The position numbers were made by a program, and so were the translations under genes. The notes under the pieces are model-generated. The model saw only the letters and a program-made list of their open reading frames with translations, had not been told where the DNA came from and ran no database searches. A stretch of DNA of 64,000 nt from Methanolinea mesophila. GTDB lineage: Archaea > Halobacteriota > Methanomicrobia > Methanomicrobiales > Methanospirillaceae. Where the stretch lies: NCBI RefSeq assembly GCF_017873855.1, contig NZ_JAGGKR010000001.1:1178001-1242000 (forward strand), read 5' to 3'. Position 1 is the first letter of the stretch, and each line of letters starts with the position of its first letter. Below, piece after piece: positions 16,951 through 26,332 of this stretch.

Positions 16951-17712
16951 GTGGCAGACAAGATTACAGTAGGCCATGTACACATGAGTGGATGTACTGG
17001 CTGTCTTGTGTCCTTAGCAGACAATTACGGTGGATTGTTAACCATTCTTGACAGGTACGCTGACCTGGTTTATGGTCTGACTCTTGCAGATGTCAGGCAT
17101 ATTCCAAAGATGGATGTTGCACTTGTCGAGGGATCCGTCTGTATTCAGGACAAATTAGCAGTTGAAGAGATCAAACAGACCCGTGAGAAGGCGGCAGTCG
17201 TGGTTGCAGTAGGCGGATGCGCCTGCTATGGCAACATCACCCGGTTCGGAAGGGGTGGACAGCCCAACCAGCCCCAGCACGAGTCGTACCTTCCCATCGG
17301 GGACCTGATCAAGGTCGATGTCTACATCCCCGGGTGTGCACCGACTCCCCAGCTGATCAGGAACGTATGCGTGATGGCCTACCTGCTCCTGAAAGGAACC
17401 AAAGAGCAGAAAGACCTGGCGACCGCGTTCTTAACCCCGCTCATGCAGCTCGCAGACCGCGGAACTACCGCCTGCGGGTGCGACCTGATCTATGACGTCA
17501 TAAACCAGGGGCTCTGCATGGGATGCGGATCCTGTACGGCGTCGTGCCCGGTCAGGGCGATCACCATGGAATACGGGAAGCCCAACGTGAACCGTGAGAT
17601 GTGCATCAAGTGTGGTGCCTGTTACGCGCAGTGCCCGAGGAGCTTCTTCAATGTCGATGTGGTGAACCAGTACGAAGGGATCATGGAAGCCATCGATGGA
17701 GCACTCAAGTGA
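16951..17712 (+). CDS. frhG: F420-reducing hydrogenase, gamma (small) subunit FrhG
   Basis: The 253-residue electron-transfer subunit. From the GTG at 16951 it reads VADKITVGHVHMSGCTGC, the normal FrhG beginning; GGAGG at 16938-16942 fixes this start with 8-bp spacing. The proximal cluster motif SGCTGC is at residues 13-18, further ligands are in GGCACYG and IPGCAPTP, and the C-terminal third holds two 4Fe-4S motifs, CMGCGSCTASCP and CIKCGACYAQCP. The frame is open upstream to 16837, adding a lysine-rich 38-residue segment that overlaps frhD and is probably not translated. frhB follows after 10 bp. Confidence 0.94.
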   Translation: MADKITVGHVHMSGCTGCLVSLADNYGGLLTILDRYADLVYGLTLADVRHIPKMDVALVEGSVCIQDKLAVEEIKQTREKAAVVVAVGGCACYGNITRFGRGGQPNQPQHESYLPIGDLIKVDVYIPGCAPTPQLIRNVCVMAYLLLKGTKEQKDLATAFLTPLMQLADRGTTACGCDLIYDVINQGLCMGCGSCTASCPVRAITMEYGKPNVNREMCIKCGACYAQCPRSFFNVDVVNQYEGIMEAIDGALK

Positions 17713-17722
17713 GGTGATTTAA

Positions 17723-18601
17723 ATGGGAACTGAACTTGGCGTTTACAAAACCTGTGTTTCGGCACGCAGCACCAGCAAGGAGATCCTGAAGAAGGCCCAG
17801 GACGGGGGCATTGTCACTCAGCTCTTCGCCTATGCACTGGACGAGGGCATCATCGACGGAGCCATCGTTGCAGGCCCGGGACCCGAGCCCTGGAGGCCGA
17901 TGCCCATGGTGGCACTCACCTCCGAGGAGCTGATGGCGTCCCGCGGAACGAGGTACAACCTCAGCCCGAACGTTGCCCTGATCAAGGAAGTCACCAGGAG
18001 CTACGGCCTTGACAAGGTCGGTATCGTAGGCACCCCCTGCCAGATGCAGGCGGTCCGCAAGGGCCAGCTGTATCCCGCAGGACTCAGGGACGTCCCCGAC
18101 AAGATTGCACTGGCAATCGGCATCTTCTGCATGGAGAACTTCCCCTACCAGAGCATCAAGCAGCTCGTTGAAGACCACGCAGGAATGGCACTCCCGGCCG
18201 TCAAGAAGATGGAGATTGGCAAGGGCAAGTTCTGGGTATACGGAGAACGCGGACAGGTCGTAACCCTCCCGCTCAAGGTGACCCACAAGTACGAACAGCC
18301 CGGATGTCATGTCTGTCTTGACTACGTGGCAAACCTCGCCGATGTCTCAACCGGTTCCGTCGGGTCCCCCGATGGCTGGAGCACCGTCTTTGTGCGGAGC
18401 AAGAAGGGAGACGACATCTGGAGCAAGGCGATGGCAGCCGGCTGCTTCGAGACCAAGCCGATCGAGCAGGTCAAGCCCGGCCTGGAACTGGTGAGCAAGC
18501 TCGCAAACGAGAAGATCTCCAAGAACCAGAAGACCGTCGAGTCCCGTGCGACCTTCGGGGTCAACAAGGCGCTCCGTAACCCCTACGTATCTCCCAAATA
18601 A
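17723..18601 (+). CDS. frhB: F420-reducing hydrogenase, beta subunit FrhB
   Basis: The 292-residue flavoprotein subunit that passes electrons from the iron-sulfur clusters via FAD to coenzyme F420. It has KKAQDGGIVTQLFAYAL near the N-terminus, the VGIVGTPCQMQA motif with a cluster-ligating cysteine, IGIFCMENFPY, and GCHVCLDYVANLADVSTGSVG in the F420/FAD region, all typical of the FrhB/FdhB family. A GAGGTG ribosome site precedes the ATG. Codon use is GC-rich, unlike the AT-rich 5' part of frhG. Last gene of the operon; a T8 run follows the stop. Confidence 0.96.
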   Translation: MGTELGVYKTCVSARSTSKEILKKAQDGGIVTQLFAYALDEGIIDGAIVAGPGPEPWRPMPMVALTSEELMASRGTRYNLSPNVALIKEVTRSYGLDKVGIVGTPCQMQAVRKGQLYPAGLRDVPDKIALAIGIFCMENFPYQSIKQLVEDHAGMALPAVKKMEIGKGKFWVYGERGQVVTLPLKVTHKYEQPGCHVCLDYVANLADVSTGSVGSPDGWSTVFVRSKKGDDIWSKAMAAGCFETKPIEQVKPGLELVSKLANEKISKNQKTVESRATFGVNKALRNPYVSPK

Positions 18602-18604
18602 ATC

Positions 18605-18612
18605 TTTTTTTT
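18605..18612 (+). terminator. T-tract terminator after frhB
   Basis: Eight T residues start 4 bp after the frhB stop codon region and are followed by further T-rich sequence, a strong archaeal termination signal for the frh operon. Confidence 0.55.
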
Positions 18613-18733
18613 ATTATTTCAGGGTCGGGGTAAGATCCATTGAGAACAGGAAGGGGCCTCATCTACTTTGTGGTCTCATCAAATCTTTGTCGGGGGTTGT
18701 TTAGAACACAAATCTATAGATTATGGCGCTCCT

Positions 18734-18895
18734 GGGGCTGCGCCCCGCCACTGCGGCGCCCCAACAGGATATGCCGGACGGTCGGTAGGTCCAGGATCTT
18801 TTGGTTATTTGATATTGTGCGATATCTGCCGTGGTTAAACTTTTTTTCATAGATATCGCGCCGGGGGCTGCCGCAGTGGCGGGGGCGAAGCCCCC
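18734..18895. repeat. Nested inverted-repeat element (possible MITE or REP-like)
   Basis: Two GC-rich arms of about 30 bp face each other: 18734-18762 and 18863-18895 share the complementary core CCGCCACTGCGGC / GCCGCAGTGGCGG, and each arm can itself fold (GGGGC...GCCCC type ends). Inside the right half a second exact 9-bp inverted repeat occurs, GCGATATCT (18819-18827) and AGATATCGC (18851-18859). The interior is AT-rich with no reading frame. The layout is that of a small non-autonomous mobile element or REP-like cassette in the 416-bp gap between frhB and the next gene. Confidence 0.5.
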
Positions 18896-19017
18896 AAGAA
18901 CGTCACAGGGTAATGATGTCAACAAAGCCAATAAAGCTCGTTTTTGGAGAAAAAAAGGTTACAGGCAATGATACGGGGGAAACCCCGTCGGTCCTGGAAA
19001 ATTATTCCGGATAGAGG

Positions 19018-19506
19018 TTACTCCTCCCTGATCACTTCCACCGGGCTGATGGTGGCATTGATGAGCAGATCGAACGAGATCTCATCCAGCCATCCCGTCT
19101 TCTCGAACATGTTCATGAAGCATACCCCTATCTTTTTCGCATCCGGGTACCGGGACAGGACTTCCTTCATCTGTCGTACCTCGACCGGGACGTTTGGCAT
19201 GGAGAGGCCGCCCATAACCACGAGGACGACAGGCTTCTTTATCGTGATCTTATCCGTCGCCTGCATCCCCACTTCAGGGACGAGGGTAAGGCTTCGGGCT
19301 CCCTGTTCATCAACATAGGGCACGAATACCTGGGTAAACTTCAGGCTCCTCACGGCAAACCCGAGCAGCTCCACGAAAGGAGTGCACGTGCCCGGGCATC
19401 CGTAGTACACGATCTGGTCTCCGGGCGCAAATCCTCCGGTTTCAAGGAATTCACGAAAAGGCCTGAGCATCCCGGGGACACCCTGGAACACCTCTTTCTT
19501 TGTCAT
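19018..19506 (-). CDS. DUF2124-like methanogen protein
   Basis: A 162-residue cytoplasmic protein (MTKKEVFQGVPGMLRPF). It has an alternating alpha-beta pattern: GDQIVYYGCPGTCTPFVELL, VFVPYVDEQ, KPVVLVVMGGLSMPN and GVCFMNMFEKTGW. Cysteines in YGCPGTC are near a glycine-rich turn, so a Rossmann-like or metal-binding site is conceivable. It looks like the DUF2124 family of methanogens, for which no function is known; that assignment is from memory of the pattern. The ATG at 19506 has GGAG 4 bp upstream. It is divergent from the flavodoxin gene. Confidence 0.65.
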   Translation of the reverse strand: MTKKEVFQGVPGMLRPFREFLETGGFAPGDQIVYYGCPGTCTPFVELLGFAVRSLKFTQVFVPYVDEQGARSLTLVPEVGMQATDKITIKKPVVLVVMGGLSMPNVPVEVRQMKEVLSRYPDAKKIGVCFMNMFEKTGWLDEISFDLLINATISPVEVIREE

Positions 19507-19623
19507 CAATCTCCTTCGGCCCGCATGATTGTTTAACCTTGTCCCCCATCCGAACCGGGGATCCTACCGGCACCATTTTCTCTCTTCATTCGCTCAAGTG
19601 TATCGGGAAGGTCGATCCAGAAC

Positions 19624-20130
19624 ATGAAGAAGATAGTGCTGGTCTGCTATGCCAGCCGTTACGGTTCAACCGGTGAGATCGCGGAAGTTATCGCCGAACA
19701 ACTGGAAACGATGGAGGTCTCCACAGAGGTCGCCAGGGTCGAGGATGTGAAAAGTCCTGCGGGATTTGATGCCGTGGTCCTGGGAAGTCCCCTGTATATG
19801 GGAAAAATGCTGCCGGAAGCGCGTGAATTCGTGCACAAATTCCGGGGTCCGCTTTCGGGCATGCCACTCTACGTGTTCGTCGCCGGATATACATTCCGGG
19901 AACGGCTCGAGGAATACCTCCGAAGCGGGGAGGACGCAATCGATGCGATAAGGCTGTACGTCACCCCATTGGGTACCGGCTATTTTGCGGGACGGGTGGA
20001 TCCCGACCGGGTGAGCGGGCCGGACCGGGAGATTCTTATCATGGGTGGTGTGCATCCAGGCGATTTCAGGGAATGGGACAGGATAAAGAAATGGGCAGTC
20101 CAGATAGGGGAAAAGATCCTCGAAATGTAA
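19624..20130 (+). CDS. Flavodoxin domain protein
   Basis: A 168-residue protein of the flavodoxin fold. The phosphate loop of FMN is CYASRYGSTGEIAEVIA (about residues 8-24); VVLGSPLYMGKM and VFVAGYTF are the isoalloxazine-flanking loops. The size and YGSTGEIA pattern resemble HemG-type protoporphyrinogen oxidase-like flavodoxins common in methanogens, which serve as redox carriers; a precise partner is not evident. It stands alone between the DUF2124-like gene (divergent) and the GTPase gene (convergent). Confidence 0.85.
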   Translation: MKKIVLVCYASRYGSTGEIAEVIAEQLETMEVSTEVARVEDVKSPAGFDAVVLGSPLYMGKMLPEAREFVHKFRGPLSGMPLYVFVAGYTFRERLEEYLRSGEDAIDAIRLYVTPLGTGYFAGRVDPDRVSGPDREILIMGGVHPGDFREWDRIKKWAVQIGEKILEM

Positions 20131-20441
20131 CTCCTTGCAATCAAACATTTTTGAAAATTACGGGATTTGCTGAGCGCTTATCGTTTTCCTGGCGTTCTCG
20201 GGACTTTTCCCCGCCACGCACCAGCCCGGGGTGCATTACCTCCGGAATAAGCCTGACCCTGCCTGGTGCTGCGGAGAATCAACGAAAAATCCTGGACACA
20301 CGGTGACGGGGCATATCCGTTCGGAGCGCGGAAGCGGCGGGGCAGAGCCTGTGTAACTTTCAGTAACGCAAATCCCCCTTCTTCGCGTATCCTGGAATGG
20401 TATGGAGATACTCAGCCGCGCCGAAACCTCTTACCCGATCA
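20131..20441. other. Convergent gap between flavodoxin and GTPase genes
   Basis: A 311-bp stretch with no reading frame I would support and no clear repeat or RNA structure. Confidence 0.5.
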
Positions 20442-20930
20442 TCAGAGGTCCCCCACCAGTCCGTCGACAAACGTAGAAAGTGCCTGCCGGGCGCTTTCCC
20501 CGTCTCGTGAAGATATATCGAAGGTCTGCGTCGTATTGAGGGTTTTTCTCACCATTGAGGGGCACGCTTCGACCATGTCGCACTTGTTGAGCATCACCGC
20601 GAGGGGGATGTTCTTTCCGGAAAGATACTCGTAGAGTTTTCGGGTGAACTCATCGACCTGACAGGTGCAGTCGATCACAAGAATCGCCGCATCCATTCCC
20701 CTCATGATGATCTCCCGCACGAATTCGAACCGTTCCTGCCCGGGGGTCCCAAAGAGGAATATCTGCATGTTGTGCAGGGTTATTCTGCCGAAATCGAACG
20801 CTACCGTGGTGCTCCCTTCACCCCCCTGCGCCTCGATATGGCGGGAATTCGAGTCAATAGACTGGATAAATGTTGATTTTCCGGCATTAAACGATCCAAA
20901 GACCACAATTTTCAGCTTCCCGCCTGCCAT
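20442..20930 (-). CDS. Small Ras-like GTPase (MglA/CvnD-like)
   Basis: A 162-residue GTP-binding protein consisting of the G domain alone. G1 is FGSFNAGKSTF (residues 11-21), the switch region contains GEGSTTVAFDFG, G3 is the variant FGTPGQERF in place of DTAGQE, and G4 is LNKCD; G5 may be DISSRDG. The FGTPGQ form is typical of prokaryotic Ras-like GTPases such as Streptomyces conservon CvnD proteins, which usually pair with Roadblock/LC7 domain proteins. None is encoded nearby. The role is unknown; a signalling or polarity switch is an inference from the family. Confidence 0.85.
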   Translation of the reverse strand: MAGGKLKIVVFGSFNAGKSTFIQSIDSNSRHIEAQGGEGSTTVAFDFGRITLHNMQIFLFGTPGQERFEFVREIIMRGMDAAILVIDCTCQVDEFTRKLYEYLSGKNIPLAVMLNKCDMVEACPSMVRKTLNTTQTFDISSRDGESARQALSTFVDGLVGDL

Positions 20931-21097
20931 CGACGAGTTATAGGTGAGCGGAGTTTTTACGTTTTCGATTTCTTTGCCTCTTTTCCACAGGTCCTCTATT
21001 CTTCATGGCATAGTCACCGGCTCTTATGGTACGCCCCCCATCGAAGAATGGATGATAAGATTTTATAAGTGCAGGAACCGATTCAATCCAGAATATT

Positions 21098-21580
21098 ATG
21101 GCAGAGACGATACATCCCCCCGGCAGCAGGGTCAGGCTCGAGACCACTATGGGCACCGTCACCATCGAGCTCTATGCGGATATGCCCATCACCGCAGGGA
21201 ATTTCGAGAAGCTTGCAAAGAGCGGGTACTATGACGGAGTCATCTTCCACCGGATCATTGCCGGGTTCATGATCCAGGGCGGGGACCCCACCGGGACTGG
21301 AAGGGGAGGCCCAGGGTACACCATCAGGGACGAACTCCCCCGGAATAACCGGAACGACCGGGGGACCATCTCTATGGCAAATGCCGGTCCCAACACGGGG
21401 GGAAGCCAGTTCTTCATAAACCTGGTAAACAATAATTTCCTTGACGATAAGCATCCGGCCTTCGGAAAAGTGATCGAGGGAATGGATATCGTGGACAAGA
21501 TGGGGAAGGTGCGTACCGACCGGAGTGACCGGCCCCTCCAGGAAGTTAAAATCATCAAGGCGACGGTTGTCGAAGGATAA
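21098..21580 (+). CDS. ppiA: Peptidyl-prolyl cis-trans isomerase, cyclophilin type
   Basis: A 160-residue cytoplasmic cyclophilin that catalyses proline isomerisation during folding. Characteristic blocks are VTIELYADMPITAGNFEKL, the active-site FHRIIAGFMIQGGDP with the catalytic arginine, GTISMANAGPNTGGSQFFI, and HPAFGKVIEGMDIVDKM. There is no signal peptide. A TTTATAAG box (about 21061-21068) sits about 30 bp before the ATG, giving a very short leader. Confidence 0.93.
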   Translation: MAETIHPPGSRVRLETTMGTVTIELYADMPITAGNFEKLAKSGYYDGVIFHRIIAGFMIQGGDPTGTGRGGPGYTIRDELPRNNRNDRGTISMANAGPNTGGSQFFINLVNNNFLDDKHPAFGKVIEGMDIVDKMGKVRTDRSDRPLQEVKIIKATVVEG

Positions 21581-21915
21581 CTTATTTTTTATTGTAAAAT
21601 GTAAAAAAACTTTAAAAATCTCTTTTTCCATGGATTTCGGGGTATTTCATGTTCCTACGCTCCCGCCTTTTCCTCCCTTCGGGAGAGGGCAGTAATCACG
21701 ATAATTTTTAGTCTTAATCTCACTTGCATTGAACTGCTCGGTACATTCTCACGGATATTCCCCAGGGGGCGCTGTTGCACGGTGCAGGGCGATGAGAGTG
21801 TCTTATCTTCGAGTGAACCTGTTCCTGAAGTTCACGAGAGGACGGGAAATATCTTCTGAACCTGTGTAATTCTCGAGAAAAGAACGCAAAATTGTCTAAT
21901 AGCGAAAAAAAAGAT
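21581..21915. other. Gap between cyclophilin and EF-2 genes
   Basis: A 335-bp convergent spacer. It contains a CTCCC-TTC-GGGAG mini-hairpin near 21675 and two copies of GAACCTGT about 40 bp apart (near 21820 and 21857), but no reading frame or recognisable RNA. Confidence 0.45.
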
Positions 21916-24108
21916 TTATGCGAGGTAATCCGCAGGAGTGGGCATCTGCTCTTTCAAGCCCTTCCGCTTGCGGATACCGGTTACAACTTCCTTTACCATG
22001 CCCTGGGGCACAAGTTCGAACCCGGCGAACTCGGTGCTCCACATGGCCCTTCCCTCGGTCGCGGACCGGATGTCCCCGGCGAACCCGAAGAGTTCCGCCA
22101 CCGGGGCCTTGCCGACCACGGTGATGGTGTCTCCCTCGCTGTTCATGTCGAAGACCTGGCCTCTCCGGCCCTGGATCTGGGAGGTCGCACTGCCCATCTG
22201 GTCGGTGGGAACCGTGATCGAGATCTTCTGCATGGGCTCGAGCAGGGAGTCTCCCGCCATAAGGAGCCCGGCCTTTACTGCGGCACGGACCGCGGGAATT
22301 ACCTGCGCAGGGCCACGGTGGATTGCGTCCTCGTGGAGCTTGACATCGACCAGCCGGATCTTGACGTTCTGTACCGGCTCGTCCGCGAGCGGGCCGCCCG
22401 CCAGGGCCTCGTGAAGACCTTCGATGATCAGTTCCATGGTCTCGTTCAGGTACTGGATACCCTTGGTCATGTCGACGAACATGTTGGTACCATAGATGTC
22501 CTTGACACTCTTGGACTCGTCCTTGTCCATACCGGCAGCCATGAGGGTGTCCCTCCGCTTGAGGGCTTCCTGGTTCATGGAGACCTCCCCGCCCTTGATC
22601 AGGTTCACGATCTCTTCCGGCAGGGGTTCGAGCTCGATGTAGAACCTGTTGTGCCTGTTGGGCGACTTCCCCTCGACCGGTCCCGCCTTCATGACGGCGG
22701 TCTCACGGTAGACCACGATAGGCTCAGAGGTAATGATCTCCACACCCTTGTCACGCTTGATACGGCCGGTAATGATCTCCAGATGCAACTCGCCCATCCC
22801 GCTGATCAGGTGCTCACCGGTCTCCTCGTTGATGGTCACGACGAGGGTGGGGTCTTCCTTTGCCACCTGGCGGAGGACCTCGACGAGCTTGGGCAGGTCC
22901 TTCATGTTCTTCGCCTCCACCGCCACGGTCATGACCGGTTCGCTGTAGTGTTTCAGCGATTCGAACGGTGTCATATCCAGGAGGTTCGTCACGGTAGACC
23001 CTACGATGGCATCCTTCAGCCCGGTTACCGCGGCGATGTTCCCCGCGGTAAGCTCCTCCACCTCGACCCTGGTCGGGCCCATGAAGATCCCTACCTGCTG
23101 GAGCCGGTTGCCCCTTTTCGCGGTGCCCATCACGAAAAGTTCGGTACCTCTCTTGAGACGTCCTGAGAAGAGCCGCCCGGTGGCGACCTCACCCGCATGA
23201 GGGTCGAACGAGATGTCGGTGACCATCATGGAGATCGGGCCGTTGGGGTCGCAGTTCATCATCGATTTGCCTTCCGGGCTCTCGGCATCGCCATGCCAGA
23301 TGATCTTGATCCTTCTCTTCTGGGCATCAAGGGGGTTTGGAAGGTGCCTGACGACCATGTCGAGCACGACTTCGCTCAGGGGGCTCTTCTTCGCGAGGGT
23401 CTTCATGTCCCCTGCTTTGCAGCGGTCGTACACTTCCTTGAAGTTGACCCCCGACTTCTGCATGTACGGTACCGAAACCGCCCAGTTATAGAGAGCCGAC
23501 CCGAATGCTACGGTCCCTTTGGTGGCATCCAGTTTCCATCCACCCTCGTACGCGGCCTCGTTCATCCCTTTGATAAGCTTGTTGACCTTGTCGATAACCC
23601 GGCCGAGACGGATCTGCATCTCCATGTCATCGACTTTCAGCTCGTTGATCAGCCGGTCGACCTTGTTGATGAACAGGATCGGGCGGACACCCTCTTTAAG
23701 TGCCTGCCGGAGCACCGTCTCGGTCTGGGGCATGGTGCCCTCGACTGCATCCACCAGGACGACTGCTCCGTCCACCGCACGCATCGCGCGGGTCACGTCG
23801 CCCCCGAAGTCCACGTGGCCCGGGGTATCGATCATGTTGATCAGGTATTCCTGCCCGTTGTACTCGTGCACCATCGAGACGTTGCTCGCGTCGATGGTGA
23901 TCCCGCGGGCCTGCTCCTCCTCGTCCGAGTCCATGAAGAGCTGCTTCCCAGCAAGTTCCTCGCTGATGATCCCCGCTCCCGCGAGCAGGTTGTCCGAGAG
24001 GGTGGTCTTCCCGTGATCGATATGCGCCACAATCCCGATGTTCCGGATGTGTGCGGGCTCACTCATGAGCTCGATTACTCTTTCAATTGATTTTTTGCCT
24101 CTGGCCAT
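21916..24108 (-). CDS. fusA: Translation elongation factor EF-2
   Basis: A 730-residue translocase GTPase. G1 is AHIDHGKTT, switch II is [12 protein letters not shown] and G4 is NKVD; the C-terminal domain IV has [12 protein letters not shown], whose histidine is the site of diphthamide modification in archaea and eukaryotes. I chose the ATG at 24108 ([11 protein letters not shown]); the longer frame back to 24240 overlaps rps7 and lacks homology-like sequence. It is 30 bp after rps7, in the conserved rps12-rps7-EF-2 order. Confidence 0.96.
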   Translation of the reverse strand: MARGKKSIERVIELMSEPAHIRNIGIVAHIDHGKTTLSDNLLAGAGIISEELAGKQLFMDSDEEEQARGITIDASNVSMVHEYNGQEYLINMIDTPGHVDFGGDVTRAMRAVDGAVVLVDAVEGTMPQTETVLRQALKEGVRPILFINKVDRLINELKVDDMEMQIRLGRVIDKVNKLIKGMNEAAYEGGWKLDATKGTVAFGSALYNWAVSVPYMQKSGVNFKEVYDRCKAGDMKTLAKKSPLSEVVLDMVVRHLPNPLDAQKRRIKIIWHGDAESPEGKSMMNCDPNGPISMMVTDISFDPHAGEVATGRLFSGRLKRGTELFVMGTAKRGNRLQQVGIFMGPTRVEVEELTAGNIAAVTGLKDAIVGSTVTNLLDMTPFESLKHYSEPVMTVAVEAKNMKDLPKLVEVLRQVAKEDPTLVVTINEETGEHLISGMGELHLEIITGRIKRDKGVEIITSEPIVVYRETAVMKAGPVEGKSPNRHNRFYIELEPLPEEIVNLIKGGEVSMNQEALKRRDTLMAAGMDKDESKSVKDIYGTNMFVDMTKGIQYLNETMELIIEGLHEALAGGPLADEPVQNVKIRLVDVKLHEDAIHRGPAQVIPAVRAAVKAGLLMAGDSLLEPMQKISITVPTDQMGSATSQIQGRRGQVFDMNSEGDTITVVGKAPVAELFGFAGDIRSATEGRAMWSTEFAGFELVPQGMVKEVVTGIRKRKGLKEQMPTPADYLA

Positions 24109-24137
24109 TACCAAACACCACAAAAAAGTAAAATTAT

Positions 24138-24719
24138 TTATCGGGCGGATTTTGCGATCCGCTCGCGTTCTTCCTTCTTGTTCACGGAGTACGTCTTCAC
24201 GTCGCCCTTGGAGGCCGCGATAAGTTCGTCCGCGAGACAATTAGCCGCAGGTTTTTTGCTCTTGTGAGCCCCTTTGCGGACCGCCTCGGAGATGAAGTAA
24301 AGGGCCGAGTTGACCCTCCGGATGGGAGCAGTGTCCACCGACTTGGGGACATTGATACCGCCGTACTTGAGCCTTACCGTCTCTTCACGCGGTCCGGTGT
24401 TCGCCACTGCCTCAACAAGGACCTGGACCGGGTTCTTCTTGGTCTTCTTATAGATGATCTCGAAGGCATCACGGACGATACGGATCGCCAGCTGCTTGTT
24501 ACCGGTGTTCATCTCGGTCTGCATCAGGCGGTTGATCAGCCGTTCGACGATCATCATGTTTGCCTTGTTGAACTCCTGACGGGTTAATTTTCCAAAGGTA
24601 TGGGGTACGATGACAGGGTCAAGGTTGACGTAGCGTACGAGCCCGGGGTCGGTGATCTGGACTTCGGACAGGTCCCAGCGGTTGAACAGGAGATGCTTTG
24701 CGGTCTCTACTTCTGCCAT
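24138..24719 (-). CDS. rps7: Ribosomal protein S7 (uS7)
   Basis: A 193-residue archaeal uS7, the 16S rRNA 3'-domain organiser. It has the archaeal N-terminal extension ([20 protein letters not shown]), the core [23 protein letters not shown], the [22 protein letters not shown] segment and the C-terminal helix [18 protein letters not shown]. It lies 6 bp downstream of rps12 and 29 bp upstream of EF-2, so all three are co-transcribed. Confidence 0.97.
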   Translation of the reverse strand: MAEVETAKHLLFNRWDLSEVQITDPGLVRYVNLDPVIVPHTFGKLTRQEFNKANMMIVERLINRLMQTEMNTGNKQLAIRIVRDAFEIIYKKTKKNPVQVLVEAVANTGPREETVRLKYGGINVPKSVDTAPIRRVNSALYFISEAVRKGAHKSKKPAANCLADELIAASKGDVKTYSVNKKEERERIAKSAR

Positions 24720-24725
24720 GATACG

Positions 24726-25154
24726 TTACCTCCGCGGTTTCTCCTTTCGCCCGATCACAAGTTCGTGAAGCGAGACGTTGTTCACCTTGGTGACCACGAA
24801 CCGGACCCCGGGGATATCTCCCATGGAACGGCCCAGTCTGCCCCCGATCCCTTCGATCTCCACCTCATCGTGCTCATCGATGAAGTTAATCGCACCATCG
24901 CCCACTGCAAACGCAGTGACCTGGCGGCCGTTCTTGATCAACTGGACCCTGACGCACTTGCGGATGGCGGAGTTGGGCTGCTTGGCCTCCACCCCGATCT
25001 TCTCCAGCACGATCCCCCTGCCCTGGGGAGCCCCCTCGAGCGGGTCGGATTTCAAATCCAGTCCGGTCTGACGCCTGGCGTAGTTGATGTCACTCCACCG
25101 GAACTTTTTTGCGTCATTCTTCAGTTTTCTGGCTGCAAATTTTCCCTGTCCCAT
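24726..25154 (-). CDS. rps12: Ribosomal protein S12 (uS12)
   Basis: A 142-residue archaeal uS12 that monitors decoding at the A site. The core reads [21 protein letters not shown], the KQPNSAIRK loop being the decoding-centre signature, then [14 protein letters not shown] and [25 protein letters not shown] ribosome site precedes the ATG. A CATATAAAT box on the minus strand (25231-25238) implies a leader of about 55 nt. First gene of the rps12-rps7-EF-2 operon. Confidence 0.97.
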   Translation of the reverse strand: MGQGKFAARKLKNDAKKFRWSDINYARRQTGLDLKSDPLEGAPQGRGIVLEKIGVEAKQPNSAIRKCVRVQLIKNGRQVTAFAVGDGAINFIDEHDEVEIEGIGGRLGRSMGDIPGVRFVVTKVNNVSLHELVIGRKEKPRR

Positions 25155-25230
25155 GAAATACCCTCATAGACTCATTTACCACGTTTGATAGAGATGGCTC
25201 GCGAGAGACATGCCTGAACGCGCGTGATTG

Positions 25231-25238
25231 ATTTATAT
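25231..25238 (-). promoter_or_regulatory. TATA box of the rps12 operon
   Basis: ATATAAAT on the minus strand, spaced to start transcription near 25208, about 54 nt before the rps12 ATG. Confidence 0.5.
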
Positions 25239-25285
25239 GTTGTGGATTCACCCACGTGTGCTTGTATAGGTTGCACCGCATGGCT

Positions 25286-25299
25286 AATAATATTATATC
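25286..25299 (+). promoter_or_regulatory. TATA box of the queDEC operon
   Basis: AATAATATTATATC ends about 24 bp before the queD ATG, so transcription would begin at or within a few bases of the start codon. The message is probably leaderless, which leaves no room for a riboswitch. Confidence 0.5.
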
Positions 25300-25322
25300 T
25301 CCCTCGGCCAAAATCCTGTACA

Positions 25323-25727
25323 ATGAATTCCCGGATTTACAAAGAGGCGCATTTTGATGCCAGCCATAGGCTGCTCCATTACTGCGGGAAATGCGCAAAC
25401 CTCCACGGACACCGCTGGAAAGTGGAGGTCTGGATCGAGGGGGCGGTTGACGATACTTCCCTCATACTTATGGACTACAATGCCATTAAAAACATCGTGG
25501 ACCATTTCGACCACCAGATCATCCTGAACCGGGACGATCCTATGGTGGAGTGCATAAGCCAGTTCCAGGAGGTCATCACCACCCCGGGTGATCCCAGCAG
25601 CGAACTGCTGGCAATGCTCATCAGGGACATGATCCAGGAGTATTGCCGGGAACAGGGCTCACAGGCGGTGGTTTCCAGGGTCCGGGTCTGGGAATCGCCG
25701 ACGTGCTGGGCAGAGGCAGTCGAATGA
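25323..25727 (+). CDS. queD: QueD, 6-carboxytetrahydropterin synthase
   Basis: A 134-residue protein of the PTPS fold that makes 6-carboxy-5,6,7,8-tetrahydropterin on the path to preQ0 and archaeosine. Zinc ligands are the histidines in FDASHRL and LHGHRW, with the catalytic cysteine in YCGKCANLHGH; VEVWIEG and the DYNAIKNIVDHFDHQIIL segment complete the fold, and [12 protein letters not shown] is the C-terminal substrate-binding end. The ATG at 25323 is preferred over the upstream frame. The stop overlaps the queE start as ATGA. Confidence 0.93.
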   Translation: MNSRIYKEAHFDASHRLLHYCGKCANLHGHRWKVEVWIEGAVDDTSLILMDYNAIKNIVDHFDHQIILNRDDPMVECISQFQEVITTPGDPSSELLAMLIRDMIQEYCREQGSQAVVSRVRVWESPTCWAEAVE

Positions 25728-26332
25728 AGGTCTGCGAGGTGTTCCGGAGTATCCAGGGAGAGGGGAAGAGCCAGGGACGGCCCTGCACTTTTATACGGAT
25801 GGCCGGGTGCAACCTGCGATGTTCCTGGTGCGACACCGAATACGCCAGGGAAGGAGGGGAGGAGATGACTCCCGAAGAGTTGTTTTCCCGTGCGGTGGAG
25901 CTCCGCGGACGTCTGGTATGCATCACGGGGGGGGAGCCGCTCCTCCAGGGAAGCGACCTGCTCCCCCTTCTTGCCCGGCTTCGCGAGTACGGGTTCTCCA
26001 TCGAGATCGAGACCAACGGAACCGTCGATTTCCGCAGGTGCCAGGAGTATGCGACCGTGTGCATGGACGTGAAGTGCCCTTCCTCGGGAGAGACGAGCGA
26101 TCTCTCGCTGCTCTCGCACCTTAAACCTGGTGACAGCGTGAAGTTCGTAGTCTCGGATTATTCCGATTGTGCCTACGCGGAACAGGTGATCCGCTCCCAC
26201 CCGATCCCGGTGGAGATATTCATCTCACCGGTGTACGGGTCGGATTACCGTATCCCCGCAGAATTCGTCCTCGCAACCGACCTCCCCGTCCGCCTGCAGC
26301 TCCAGCTGCACAAGATCCTGGGGGTGGCGTGA
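25724..26332 (+). CDS. queE: QueE, 7-carboxy-7-deazaguanine synthase
   Basis: A 202-residue radical SAM enzyme with the trimmed barrel of QueE, converting carboxytetrahydropterin to 7-carboxy-7-deazaguanine. The N-terminus has [21 protein letters not shown] and the cluster motif CNLRCSWC (CX3CX2C); GGEPLLQ is the SAM-contact loop. The start ATG at 25724 overlaps the queD stop and its stop overlaps the queC ATG, so translation of the three is coupled. Confidence 0.95.
   Translation: MKVCEVFRSIQGEGKSQGRPCTFIRMAGCNLRCSWCDTEYAREGGEEMTPEELFSRAVELRGRLVCITGGEPLLQGSDLLPLLARLREYGFSIEIETNGTVDFRRCQEYATVCMDVKCPSSGETSDLSLLSHLKPGDSVKFVVSDYSDCAYAEQVIRSHPIPVEIFISPVYGSDYRIPAEFVLATDLPVRLQLQLHKILGVA

Noticed and set aside
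25260-25322. preQ1/preQ0 riboswitch before queD
   Set aside because: The TATA box lies about 24 bp before the ATG, so there is no leader to hold an aptamer.
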